64,000 bases of DNA, taken from positions 418,005 to 482,004 of the forward strand of contig JAHHHN010000003.1 of NCBI GenBank assembly GCA_019359325.1, read 5' to 3'. The stretch is from Mojavia pulchra JT2-VF2 (lineage in GTDB: Bacteria; Cyanobacteriota; Cyanobacteriia; Cyanobacteriales; Nostocaceae). Both the position numbers and the translations under genes were made by a program. The notes below the pieces were generated by a model, which was given only the letters and a program-made list of their open reading frames with translations, did no database searches and was not told the origin of the DNA. Each line of letters begins with the position of its first letter. Within the stretch, counting starts at the first letter, position 1. Below, piece after piece: positions 1-7,723 of the stretch.

Positions 1-1309
1 ATGTACACATTGACCAAATTTGTTTCACTATAACGGCTAAGGCAACTCCAATCATGACAGTGAGTGTCACTTTACCACCAGGAACAAATGGTTGATTAAT
101 TTTATTTGAATATTTCTGTTCTTCCCGTTGCTTCCAAGTCATCAATGCGGGAATTATTCCTCCTAAAACTGAAACACTAAAAGTTCCAGCGTAATCTAAA
201 GCAGTAAAGAAAATGCTGGGATTAAGTGCGCCAAGACTCATGGGAGGTAAAAGAATCATTGAATAAAGTGGTAAGCGATTAGAACGCTCACCTTGTAAAC
301 TGAGGGAAATCTCTTGGAAGAAATCTAGCAACCCATAGACAAATCCAATGAATGATGTGGCGATCGCAAACTCTGAAAAAATAGAGACTAGCACTCCTAA
401 CCATTCTCCCGCGCCACCTGTTCGCAAAATTTGCAGTGGATCAAAAATAGTTCTACCGCCAGCTGTATTGTTAATCATTTCAGGGTTGACACTTCCTAAA
501 ATCACGGCATTCCAAGCTAAGAACATGATTAAAGGAATCACCGAACCAATCACAATCGATTGACGAATTTTGCGGCTATCGCCTTCTAGCTGAGTGACAA
601 CTACTGGCACAACGTTATGGTAAAACAGTGCCACAAACATCACTGATACGGCACTTCCTAAAGCACTCCAATCTTGAAATAAAAATTGTGTACTCTTCAC
701 CTGCCTTGCTGCCAGCAATAATAATCCCAGAAATGAAAGCAGGACAATCGCTACAAAGGCGCTATTGAGTTTTTGCACAAATCTTTCTCGCCCAAGGTAC
801 ATTATGCCGCCAAATAAGAGTGTAAAAACTGTTGTGCCCACCCATGCAGGAACTGCGTTTTGTATACCCGCTACTTTGGCGATCGCAGATACTAAAATCT
901 CTCCTCCTTGAGTGGTGTATGCTACCAACAGGGCATAGTTCAAGAATAGATAGGTAGCACTGGCAATTCGTCCACCGACAGATCCCAGTGTGTTCTCAAT
1001 CATTGCCAACATCCCAACACTCGGACTTCCTGTAACACGCATGGTATTTACAGTTGCTTCCGCAATTAGTAAACCTGAAACTAACGCATATAACCAGACT
1101 AAAACCAGCAAAACTGTAGACGGCACAACCCCAGACGGCAAAGTTACCGCAGGTAATGCCAAAATACCAGCACCAACCGTCGTCCCAGCAATTAGCGCAG
1201 TGCTTCCTAAAACGCTACCTGGTTGATGGATTAATTGATTTCCATCAAACTCGAGTTGAGAAAATAATCGAGTGGCTTGTTCTTGATTCGATTTGATCGC
1301 AGGATTCAT
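1..1309 (-). CDS. Aromatic amino acid permease (HAAAP/TyrP-Mtr type), 3' end cut by window
   Basis: The frame runs from ATG at 1309 to the window edge without a stop, giving at least 436 residues; the C-terminus lies outside. After a hydrophilic N-terminus of about 30 residues comes the glycine-rich first transmembrane segment with GAGILALP, typical of tyrosine/tryptophan permeases, followed by many hydrophobic helices, including VMFVALFYHNVVPVVV. This family imports aromatic amino acids by cation symport in the inner membrane; the substrate cannot be read from the sequence. It is transcribed leftward, away from the repeat field at 1379-1800. Family call is good; specificity is inference. Confidence 0.85.
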   Translation of the reverse strand, partial: MNPAIKSNQEQATRLFSQLEFDGNQLIHQPGSVLGSTALIAGTTVGAGILALPAVTLPSGVVPSTVLLVLVWLYALVSGLLIAEATVNTMRVTGSPSVGMLAMIENTLGSVGGRIASATYLFLNYALLVAYTTQGGEILVSAIAKVAGIQNAVPAWVGTTVFTLLFGGIMYLGRERFVQKLNSAFVAIVLLSFLGLLLLAARQVKSTQFLFQDWSALGSAVSVMFVALFYHNVVPVVVTQLEGDSRKIRQSIVIGSVIPLIMFLAWNAVILGSVNPEMINNTAGGRTIFDPLQILRTGGAGEWLGVLVSIFSEFAIATSFIGFVYGLLDFFQEISLSLQGERSNRLPLYSMILLPPMSLGALNPSIFFTALDYAGTFSVSVLGGIIPALMTWKQREEQKYSNKINQPFVPGGKVTLTVMIGVALAVIVKQIWSMCT

Positions 1310-1378
1310 GCTGAAGTAGGCGCTTAAATTCAAAACATAATGTTAAATTATGTAACCAATATTAGCAAAACCCTCTAA

Positions 1379-1434
1379 GTGCTAAGTGCTGAGTTCTGAG
1401 TTCTGAGTGCTGAGTTCTGAGTGCTGAGTTCTGA
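1379..1434. repeat. Heptanucleotide tandem array (GTGCTGA/GTTCTGA), 8 copies
   Basis: Eight consecutive 7-bp units alternate between GTGCTGA and GTTCTGA (first unit GTGCTAA). Short heptamer arrays of this kind are well known in Nostocales genomes. It lies directly before the 42-bp repeats and shares the GAGTTC word with them. Confidence 0.9.
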
Positions 1435-1446
1435 GTAGGAAGTTTC

Positions 1447-1800
1447 GAGTTCTGAACCCGGCGTTTCTTGTTCAAAACTGAAAGTGTTGAGTTCTGAACC
1501 CGGCGTTTCTTGTTCAAAACTGAAAGTGTTGAGTTCGGAACTCGGAGTATCGTGTTCAAAACTGAAAGTGTTGAGTTCGGAACTCGGAGTTTCGTGTTCC
1601 AAGCTGAAAGTGTTGAGTTCGGAACTCGGAGTTTCGTGTTCCAAGCTGAAAGTGTTGAGTTCGGAACTCGGAGTTTCGTGTTCCAAGCTGAAATTGTCGA
1701 GTTCTGAACTCGGCGTTTCGTGTTCCAAGCTGAAATTGTCGAGTTCTGAACTCGGAGTTTCGTGTTCCAAACTGAAATTGTCGAGTTCCAAACCCAAACC
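1447..1800. repeat. 42-bp tandem repeat, 8 full copies plus a partial
   Basis: Units begin with GAGTTC at 1447, 1489, 1531, 1573, 1615, 1657, 1699, 1741 and (partial) 1783, exactly 42 bp apart. Each begins with a near-palindrome GAGTTCGGAACTC and continues through GTGTTCC, AAGCTGA and AAGTGTT. Units differ at a few positions (GAACCC vs GAACTC, CAAAAC vs CCAAGC), so the array is not freshly expanded. Because 42 is divisible by 3, several frames stay open and create repetitive false ORFs. There are no spacers, so it is not a CRISPR array. It fills much of the 0.6 kb gap between the permease start and the dehydratase end. Confidence 0.92.
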
Positions 1801-1912
1801 TTCCCACTCGCTACTCAGCACTCATAGCAATTTAAAAAATGATTGCGATGGATGGATTCAGGAAAGCCTTACACAGAAGGCAACTTCCAATCCAAAATCT
1901 AAAATCCAAAAT

Positions 1913-2908
1913 CTAAAATGGTATCAGCACTCTGATTTGTGCCAAGTCGACATTCCCACCAGTGATGATTACACCAATTCTTGCCCCTGGTGCTTTCACC
2001 TCACCTTCTAGTAAAGCGGCGGCGGCTAATACTCCGGTGGGTTCAACGACAATTTTTAGACGTTCCCACAAGAAAAACATCGTGCGGAGAATAGCTGACT
2101 CTGATACTGTCACCATATCATCGACATAATGCAGCACTAAGGGGAAGGTTATTTTACCAAGGCTGGGAGTACGAGCGCCGTCAGCAATGGTATTAGGATT
2201 AGTAACAGTTTGTAGAGTTTTACTGTGAAAGGAACGGGTGGCGTCGTCGGCTAGTTCTGGTTCTACGCCAATTACCTGACATTCGGGTAAAAGTGCTTTA
2301 GTAGCGATCGCACAACCGGAAAGTAATCCACCACCACCGCAGCATACCAGTAACAAGTCTAGTTGACCTACTTCTTCAATGAGTTCTAAAGCTGCTGTGC
2401 CCTGTCCCGCTACTACATGAGGATGATCGTAGGGAGGAATCAGTATCAAGCCGCGATTGCCCTCGGCACTGCGCTGCGCGCAATCGCCTGCTAAAGTTTG
2501 GGCTAATTCTTCGCGGTTCGTAGTGTGTCGATTATACAGAATCACTTCAGCACCATAACCGCGAGTAGCAGTTTGTTTGACTGCGGGAGCATCGTCAGGC
2601 ATGACAATGGTTGTGGGAATATGAAGTAATTGTCCTGCTAAGGCGATCGCTTGGGCATGATTCCCCGATGAATAAGTGAGAACGCCTTTTTGCTTTTGTG
2701 CTTCAGGTAGCTGTGCTAGTGCATTGTACGCCCCTCGAAACTTAAAAGCCCCGGTGCGTTGGAAATTTTCGCACTTAAAAAACACCTGGCTATTGGTGCG
2801 ATCGTTGACTGTTCTAGAAGTCAGCACGGGTGTTTTGTGGGCAATACCAAGTAGACGCTTTTGAGCTGCTTGCACGTCAGCGATCGTGACGAAGTTATGC
2901 TGTAGCAT
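1913..2908 (-). CDS. PLP-dependent serine/threonine dehydratase, ACT-less
   Basis: Fold-type II PLP enzyme that deaminates threonine or serine to the 2-keto acid (serine racemase activity also occurs in this family). KCENFQRTGAFKFRGA carries the PLP lysine, SSGNHAQAIA is the substrate/phosphate loop, and CCGGGGLLSG binds the PLP phosphate. At about 332 residues with no C-terminal ACT domain it resembles catabolic, not biosynthetic, threonine deaminases. I chose ATG 2908, preceded by GGAAG about 10 nt upstream, because the longer frame to 2989 overlaps the preceding GNAT gene. Oddity: the segment DCAQRSAEGN is encoded by a mobile-looking palindromic repeat (2453-2487), which adds 9 residues before GLILIPPYDHPHV. 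Confidence 0.88.
   Translation of the reverse strand: MLQHNFVTIADVQAAQKRLLGIAHKTPVLTSRTVNDRTNSQVFFKCENFQRTGAFKFRGAYNALAQLPEAQKQKGVLTYSSGNHAQAIALAGQLLHIPTTIVMPDDAPAVKQTATRGYGAEVILYNRHTTNREELAQTLAGDCAQRSAEGNRGLILIPPYDHPHVVAGQGTAALELIEEVGQLDLLLVCCGGGGLLSGCAIATKALLPECQVIGVEPELADDATRSFHSKTLQTVTNPNTIADGARTPSLGKITFPLVLHYVDDMVTVSESAILRTMFFLWERLKIVVEPTGVLAAAALLEGEVKAPGARIGVIITGGNVDLAQIRVLIPF
2453..2487. repeat. Small dispersed palindromic repeat inside the dehydratase gene
   Basis: A 35-bp element reads GCGATTGC, then CCTCGGCACTGCGCTGCGC, then GCAATCGC; its ends are inverted complements. A nearly identical copy lies at 45609-45643 and a related one at 54871-54904. Deleting 27 bp leaves GCGATCGC (HIP1) and keeps the reading frame, so this looks like an in-frame insertion into a HIP1 site. 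Confidence 0.85.
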
Positions 2909-2942
2909 CAATGACAATCTTCCAAATTTTCGCTCTTTATTC

Positions 2943-3791
2943 TCAAACGAAAGAGTATTGATGCCAATCACCCACTGACTGGTAGCCAATCTCTTGATAG
3001 ATATGATTAGCTGTTGGGTTTGCCAAGTCCGTAAATAAAAAGCAAAATCGATGTCCCTGATTCAGCAAAGTTTGACTCAAAGCTGCTACGCAAGCACTAG
3101 CGTAGCCTTGTCGTCGATACTCTGGTGGCGTATACACCATACCTACCCGCACCCCATTAGGCGTTAAGCTACCACGACAAGCGATAGAAACCGGAAATTC
3201 ATCCTGCCAAAGGTAAACACTGCCTTGCTGTAACACACGTTCAACCCAGCGTTCTGCATCTAACTCAACACTACCCAAAGCTTCGAGTGAAAAAGCTGTA
3301 TACCAATTCACAAGCAATTCACGGTCGGTTTCCGTAGCCTGCCGTAAATAACCTTTAGCTTGTGATATAGCTTGTGAAAGGTGGTTTACCTTTTGCAATT
3401 GAAAGGTACGCAGCGCTAATTCTAACTCGTAGGATTGGTTAGTCAGCGAATGCCACGCTAAAGCAAAAGCTTGTGCTTCATTGATTGGGGCAATTACTCC
3501 TGGCAGCGATTTGGTGGATATATGCAAGTCTTGGGTTAGTGCCTCTACCGCTTTTAAATCATGAATTTGTGACAGCACCAAATTTCTGGGAGGCGTTCTC
3601 ATTGCTACAGCTAAGATATTTCCATCCACTTCTACAGTTGCTAAGTATAGCTCTTGATCAAAACGTTCAGGATTGTGAATCAAAGCATGACACATTCCCA
3701 GCAGTAGGTTATATAGTGCTTCCTGACTGAGCAAATAATCTTTTACCCGTGCGTAAAATTGATTTGCATCTTCAAATCGATGAACTTTCAT
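2943..3791 (-). CDS. GNAT family N-acetyltransferase
   Basis: A 282-residue protein whose C-terminal third is a GNAT acetyltransferase domain: the beta4/alpha3 acetyl-CoA loop is seen as VRVGMVYTPPEYRRQGYAS, followed by ACVAALSQTLLNQGH and a C-terminal NHIYQEIGYQ. The N-terminal 150 residues resemble the divergent half seen in double-GNAT proteins. The acyl acceptor is unknown. The longer frame begins with TTG at 3797; ATG 3791 is two codons downstream and preferred. It sits 34 bp upstream of the dehydratase start and about 50 bp after the AAA ATPase, so the three are probably cotranscribed. Confidence 0.8.
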   Translation of the reverse strand: MKVHRFEDANQFYARVKDYLLSQEALYNLLLGMCHALIHNPERFDQELYLATVEVDGNILAVAMRTPPRNLVLSQIHDLKAVEALTQDLHISTKSLPGVIAPINEAQAFALAWHSLTNQSYELELALRTFQLQKVNHLSQAISQAKGYLRQATETDRELLVNWYTAFSLEALGSVELDAERWVERVLQQGSVYLWQDEFPVSIACRGSLTPNGVRVGMVYTPPEYRRQGYASACVAALSQTLLNQGHRFCFLFTDLANPTANHIYQEIGYQSVGDWHQYSFV

Positions 3792-3840
3792 CTTCAAGGC
3801 TGCTACATTTTTTGTAGTTTAATTTTCCTAAAATTAATTT

Positions 3841-5043
3841 TTATACATATTTTTGGATAAATTCATAAATTAAATCCACCCTTCCCTTTCGTAACATTGC
3901 TGGATCTAATCTTTCTGTAGTGTTGCAGGTCATTAATACCACTAAACGCTGCTTACTTTGAATCCCAGACTCATCAATTACGCTTTGGTACAAAGTGCCA
4001 TCCAACAAACTCAGAATATGTTCTGTTTTATTATTATATTGGGCGACTTCGTAAGCGCGATTTTGGGCTAAATTATCAGCTTCATTGATAATTATGCAGA
4101 TTCTCTCTAAGTAAGTTGGTGGTACGAAATTAGTGACTGCATCATGATCCAAAATAAAAATTACATACCCTAAAGGTATGAGAATTTCTTTGGCGATCGC
4201 CTGCGTCCATGCCGTCTTACCTGTACCTGGTTCTCCATGTACCACAACCGCTAGCTGGTTTTGATTGAGAACTGCTTGCTGTACTGTGTCTGTAAAGCTT
4301 TGAATATCTTCTGGAAATGTCCGAATCGGGAATTGGCTGTGAACTTTACCGACACGACTTTGATAGCCACTCAACATCACGGCTAAGTCGTAAGTCGCTT
4401 TGTTAATCAGCTGTGCCATATCTTTGGCCATTAAAGTATATTGTCGTCTACCGCGATCGTAAGGGTCAATTTGTAGCCAAATATCATATTTAGACCAGTA
4501 AGCATAAACAGTATTGACAACATCAATACGTTCCCAACTAACAAACTTTTCTACAGGAAAGTAAAAATCTCTTTCTGAGTAATATTGGGTAATAATATCT
4601 GGACGCTCTAATAAATTTAAAACTCGTAATACAGTAATTTCTTGCAGTCGATTTAGAACATAATCAATAGGAATACTATTGCGACTGACAAATTGCAAGA
4701 TAGGTGTTTCTGTACTCAAAACATCCTTATAACGATTATCAGGACTTAGGGGTTCTGGCGTAATATAATTCCAAAATTTTTGAAATTCACCACGCGTATA
4801 ATCTGAAGCTACGTTTAATAAATTTGCCCACCAAGTATAATCTCTTCTTCCTAAAGCATCAACATAATAACTTGCAAGATTAATACTTTTTTGGGTTAAC
4901 TCGTGCGTATCATGAGATAAAATTTGCCAGAAAAATCCCCAATCAAAATCGCGGTGAAATGGTCGCCACCCGCTACTAAGGAGGTTTTGACGGTTGTTAT
5001 TTGCAGAATTGCCTTCGTTGCCTCTAAAATCATCAAAATACAT
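3841..5043 (-). CDS. AAA-family ATPase with unknown N-terminal half
   Basis: 400 residues. The C-terminal 150 hold an AAA core: Walker A GEPGTGKT (Lys276), a Walker B-like ICIIINEADN in which the usual D-E pair reads N-E, sensor-1-like TCNTTERL and the arginine-rich AMLRKGRVD. The protein ends soon after, so little or no AAA lid is present. The N-terminal 240 residues, with many aromatic and charged positions, are not recognised. Likely a soluble remodelling ATPase; no partner is identified. First gene of a leftward group with the GNAT and dehydratase genes. Start ATG 5043 has no clear Shine-Dalgarno sequence. Confidence 0.8.
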   Translation of the reverse strand: MYFDDFRGNEGNSANNNRQNLLSSGWRPFHRDFDWGFFWQILSHDTHELTQKSINLASYYVDALGRRDYTWWANLLNVASDYTRGEFQKFWNYITPEPLSPDNRYKDVLSTETPILQFVSRNSIPIDYVLNRLQEITVLRVLNLLERPDIITQYYSERDFYFPVEKFVSWERIDVVNTVYAYWSKYDIWLQIDPYDRGRRQYTLMAKDMAQLINKATYDLAVMLSGYQSRVGKVHSQFPIRTFPEDIQSFTDTVQQAVLNQNQLAVVVHGEPGTGKTAWTQAIAKEILIPLGYVIFILDHDAVTNFVPPTYLERICIIINEADNLAQNRAYEVAQYNNKTEHILSLLDGTLYQSVIDESGIQSKQRLVVLMTCNTTERLDPAMLRKGRVDLIYEFIQKYV

Positions 5044-5904
5044 ATTGTTATTGTTGCAGCGATGGTTGAGCTATTTTATGCTGACGTAACATATTCTCAA
5101 AAGTTTGCTCTTAATATAAACTGCTGGAGTGCGAGTTGCTAGAGCAAAAATATTGATAACTTACAATGAACTCCTCTGAAGAGTTAGTACATAATCTTTC
5201 CAGGATGCTTATTCTTTAGCCAATCTCCTGGTTTATGTGTGCCTTTTTGACTTTTTGCCCTTGGTGCTAGAACAAAGATACATTTTCCTTTTAACTGTGT
5301 GTATAAATTCTGAACTGTTAAAACGTGTAATTAATTAATGAGTATTAATTCTTAATTTTTCAATAGTTGAGAGCATCTGGTTAGTGTATTAACGTTCTTT
5401 AGCTGCTTTCACGTCAAATTTATTAAATTTGGTATCAGGGTAAATAAGACGTTATGCTTAACTGAGTTTTTTGTATTATACCGTATTACAAAATCTCAAT
5501 GTGTGTCAAGTTATTTAATATTTCCTACTCTTCAATATCGAGTATGCCAACATTAATCAGTAAATTCAGGTTCACTAGTTACGAAACATTAAGCTTATGT
5601 ATCTTTTTTATCGAAATAAAGTTACAAACTTGTGGATTACACGGTAGAAAAAAATCATATATTCAAGATAATTGTAAGCAATATGGAAAACATTCTAAAG
5701 TTTTGCTTATAATCGAGGGGTGTATGCTAAGAGTATCAGCCTGAGCTTTAATTCCTCGATAATTATTACTTAGGCAAAGATTATCAACTGGGCGTAAGCA
5801 GAACACGAGCCAATCCTAAATGAGCACTACCAGCCCGCTCTCTAGATGCCTCGTCTGTTCTATCAAGAAAGACGTTGAATCCCATAAAATCTTCTGGAGA
5901 AGAG
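5044..5904. other. Intergenic region, 0.86 kb, between divergent genes
   Basis: AT-rich spacer between the leftward AAA gene and the rightward response regulator; it should hold promoters for both. An 81-codon frame at 5499-5744 has no recognisable motif, no good ribosome site and compositional features of non-coding DNA. No tRNA, hairpin terminator or repeat was recognised. Confidence 0.6.
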
Positions 5905-6357
5905 ATGTATTTGGCACCTTCATTGATGAGTGATGAAAAGAAGCAAAACTTTCAACAGCCTTTAATTTTGGTAGTAGAGGATCATGATGATAATCTACTA
6001 TTAATGAGTTATGCCCTTGAGTTACTTGGCTGTCGATTCATTTGTCAAACAGACAGTACCACGACATTACTCGTGGCAAAAGAGCATCAGCCAGATTTGA
6101 TTCTGTTGGATATTTTATTACCAGGTATTAGTGGGATTGAAGTAGTGCGTTATCTGAAGCAAGAACCACTCACGTCCAAAATCCCAGTAGTTGCAGTCAC
6201 AGCTTTAGCTACTAGGGAAGATAAAGAACGTATCCTCAAGGCTGGTTTTAATGACTACATCAGCAAACCTTACATGATTGAGGAATTAGAGAATATCATT
6301 CGTCGCCTACTTTTTGGTAAACTTGAGCCTCAACCAATTGAGTTATGTCAAGACTAA
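5905..6357 (+). CDS. Single-domain response regulator (REC)
   Basis: About 150 residues, essentially one receiver domain: acidic pair at VVEDHDDN, phospho-acceptor Asp69 in LILLDILLPG, Thr in VTALAT and Lys in YISKPY. There is no output domain, so it acts by protein-protein contact, like CheY or the small cyanobacterial regulators. ATG 5905 is preferred over the upstream TTG at 5875 because GGAGAAGAG precedes it. It opens the signalling island but is transcribed opposite to the next four genes. Probable partners are the neighbouring hybrid kinases (inference). Confidence 0.88.
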   Translation: MYLAPSLMSDEKKQNFQQPLILVVEDHDDNLLLMSYALELLGCRFICQTDSTTTLLVAKEHQPDLILLDILLPGISGIEVVRYLKQEPLTSKIPVVAVTALATREDKERILKAGFNDYISKPYMIEELENIIRRLLFGKLEPQPIELCQD

Positions 6358-6438
6358 TTTGATAAAGAATAGTTCTATCGTATACACATCCCAATGCAAT
6401 AAATGAGGTGTTTTTGGTTTCAGCAAACCTCTAACTTT

Positions 6439-6494
6439 TAACTCTTAACTCTTAACTCTTAACTCTTAACTCTTAACTCTTAACTCTTAACTCA
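6439..6494. repeat. Heptanucleotide tandem array TAACTCT, 8 copies
   Basis: Eight head-to-tail TAACTCT units, the last ending in A, lie between the convergent ends of the response regulator (6357) and the hybrid kinase (6566). Typical short tandem repeat of Nostocales. Confidence 0.93.
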
Positions 6495-6565
6495 GCAGTC
6501 TCTTAAGCCAGGTAATGGCAGTAACTGGCTCAAATTTTTGCAAAATATAAAATTTTAAATCGGCA

Positions 6566-7693
6566 TTAAATGTGCTTTGGTAACTGCACTTTAAATATGC
6601 TACCTTTACCTAGTTCAGAGGTTACCTCAATTTTTCCACCATGAGCTTCCACAATTCGGCTAGATAGATGCAGTCCTAAGCCACTGCCTGAACGTTTATT
6701 TCTACCTTGGCGAAATCGCTCGAAAATGCTTGCTTGGTCTTCTGGAGCAATTCCATACCCTGTATCTTCAACCTCAATTATGAGACTAGATGTATTTTTA
6801 GGATCGGCTGTTTTTTCTAAAAGCCGAATTGTTATGCCACCTTTATCTGTAAATTTGATAGCGTTGCCAATCAAATTACTTAAAACTCGTCGTAATTCTA
6901 AAGCATCACCCATGACTATACCAGCTGTGTCATCAAGCTCGTCTAACTCACTAGTATCTACTGTCAGAGTTAAATTTTTTTCCATAGCCAGAGGAGCTAG
7001 TTCGCTTACGACTTCTTGAGCGGTTTGCTTGAGATCGCATTTTTCCCAATTTAAGGTTTTTTTACCCGCCTCGAACCGAGAGACTTCGAGAAGGGTGTTT
7101 ACCATTTGCATTAAATTTTGGTTACTGCGAATCATGACGCCGATCGCCTGTTTCATTTCGGGAGAAATTTTACAGAAGGTTTCCTCCTGAAACAAATAGA
7201 GCATCCGATCAGCAGCTACTAAAGGTGTCCGCAAATCATGAGTTAGACGAGAAACAAAGTCTTCTCGCTGACGTGTCATTTTTCGTTGTTCGTCAAGACT
7301 ATGCTTTAGCCGTAGCAGCGATCGCACTCTTGCTAGTAGTTCATCGGTATCAAATGGCTTACGAATAAAGTCGTCAGCGCCAGCGTCTAGCCCTTCGACA
7401 ACGCTAGATTCGTGAAAAGCAGTGATCAATAGAATCGGAATATAGCTTTTGATAGCAGGGTTATTACGAATGCGGCGTGTAACTTCATAACCATCTATTC
7501 CCGGCATCATCACATCTAACAAAATTAAATCGGGAGGTGATTGTTCAACTTGCTGCAAAGCTGCTATACCATCTGTTACTAAATCAATCTCATATCCCTC
7601 ACTCTCTAAAATTGTTTGAACCAAAATGAGATTGTCTTTTGTGTCATCAACAGCGAGAATACGATCAATCTTAGAACTTTCAACAACAGACAT
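6566..7693 (-). CDS. REC - histidine kinase hybrid (soluble)
   Basis: 375 residues: N-terminal receiver domain (acidic pair Asp16-Asp17, phospho-Asp60 in LILLDVMMPG, Lys in FIRKPF), short linker, HisKA dimerisation helix with phospho-His152 (LTHDLRTPL), and an HATPase_c domain with N-box NLIGNAIKF, G1 DTGYGIAPED and G2 GSGLGLHLS. No membrane segment or sensory domain is present, so the REC input likely controls the kinase, a common cyanobacterial layout. It begins 30 bp after the stop of the next upstream kinase gene (7724-9124), so the two are almost certainly cotranscribed. Confidence 0.92.
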   Translation of the reverse strand: MSVVESSKIDRILAVDDTKDNLILVQTILESEGYEIDLVTDGIAALQQVEQSPPDLILLDVMMPGIDGYEVTRRIRNNPAIKSYIPILLITAFHESSVVEGLDAGADDFIRKPFDTDELLARVRSLLRLKHSLDEQRKMTRQREDFVSRLTHDLRTPLVAADRMLYLFQEETFCKISPEMKQAIGVMIRSNQNLMQMVNTLLEVSRFEAGKKTLNWEKCDLKQTAQEVVSELAPLAMEKNLTLTVDTSELDELDDTAGIVMGDALELRRVLSNLIGNAIKFTDKGGITIRLLEKTADPKNTSSLIIEVEDTGYGIAPEDQASIFERFRQGRNKRSGSGLGLHLSSRIVEAHGGKIEVTSELGKGSIFKVQLPKHI

Positions 7694-7723
7694 GGTTTAT
7701 TATCAACTCTTTTACAATTAAGC

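Noticed and set aside
1447..1800. CRISPR array
   Set aside because: Units are directly adjacent with no unique spacers, and no cas gene is in the window.
1362..2011. Long repetitive frames on both strands over the 42-bp repeats
   Set aside because: They follow from a repeat period divisible by three, overlap each other in several frames, and have no homologous motif or ribosome site.
5499..5744. 81-codon frame in the spacer before the first response regulator
   Set aside because: No motif, poor ribosome site, composition like the non-coding surroundings.
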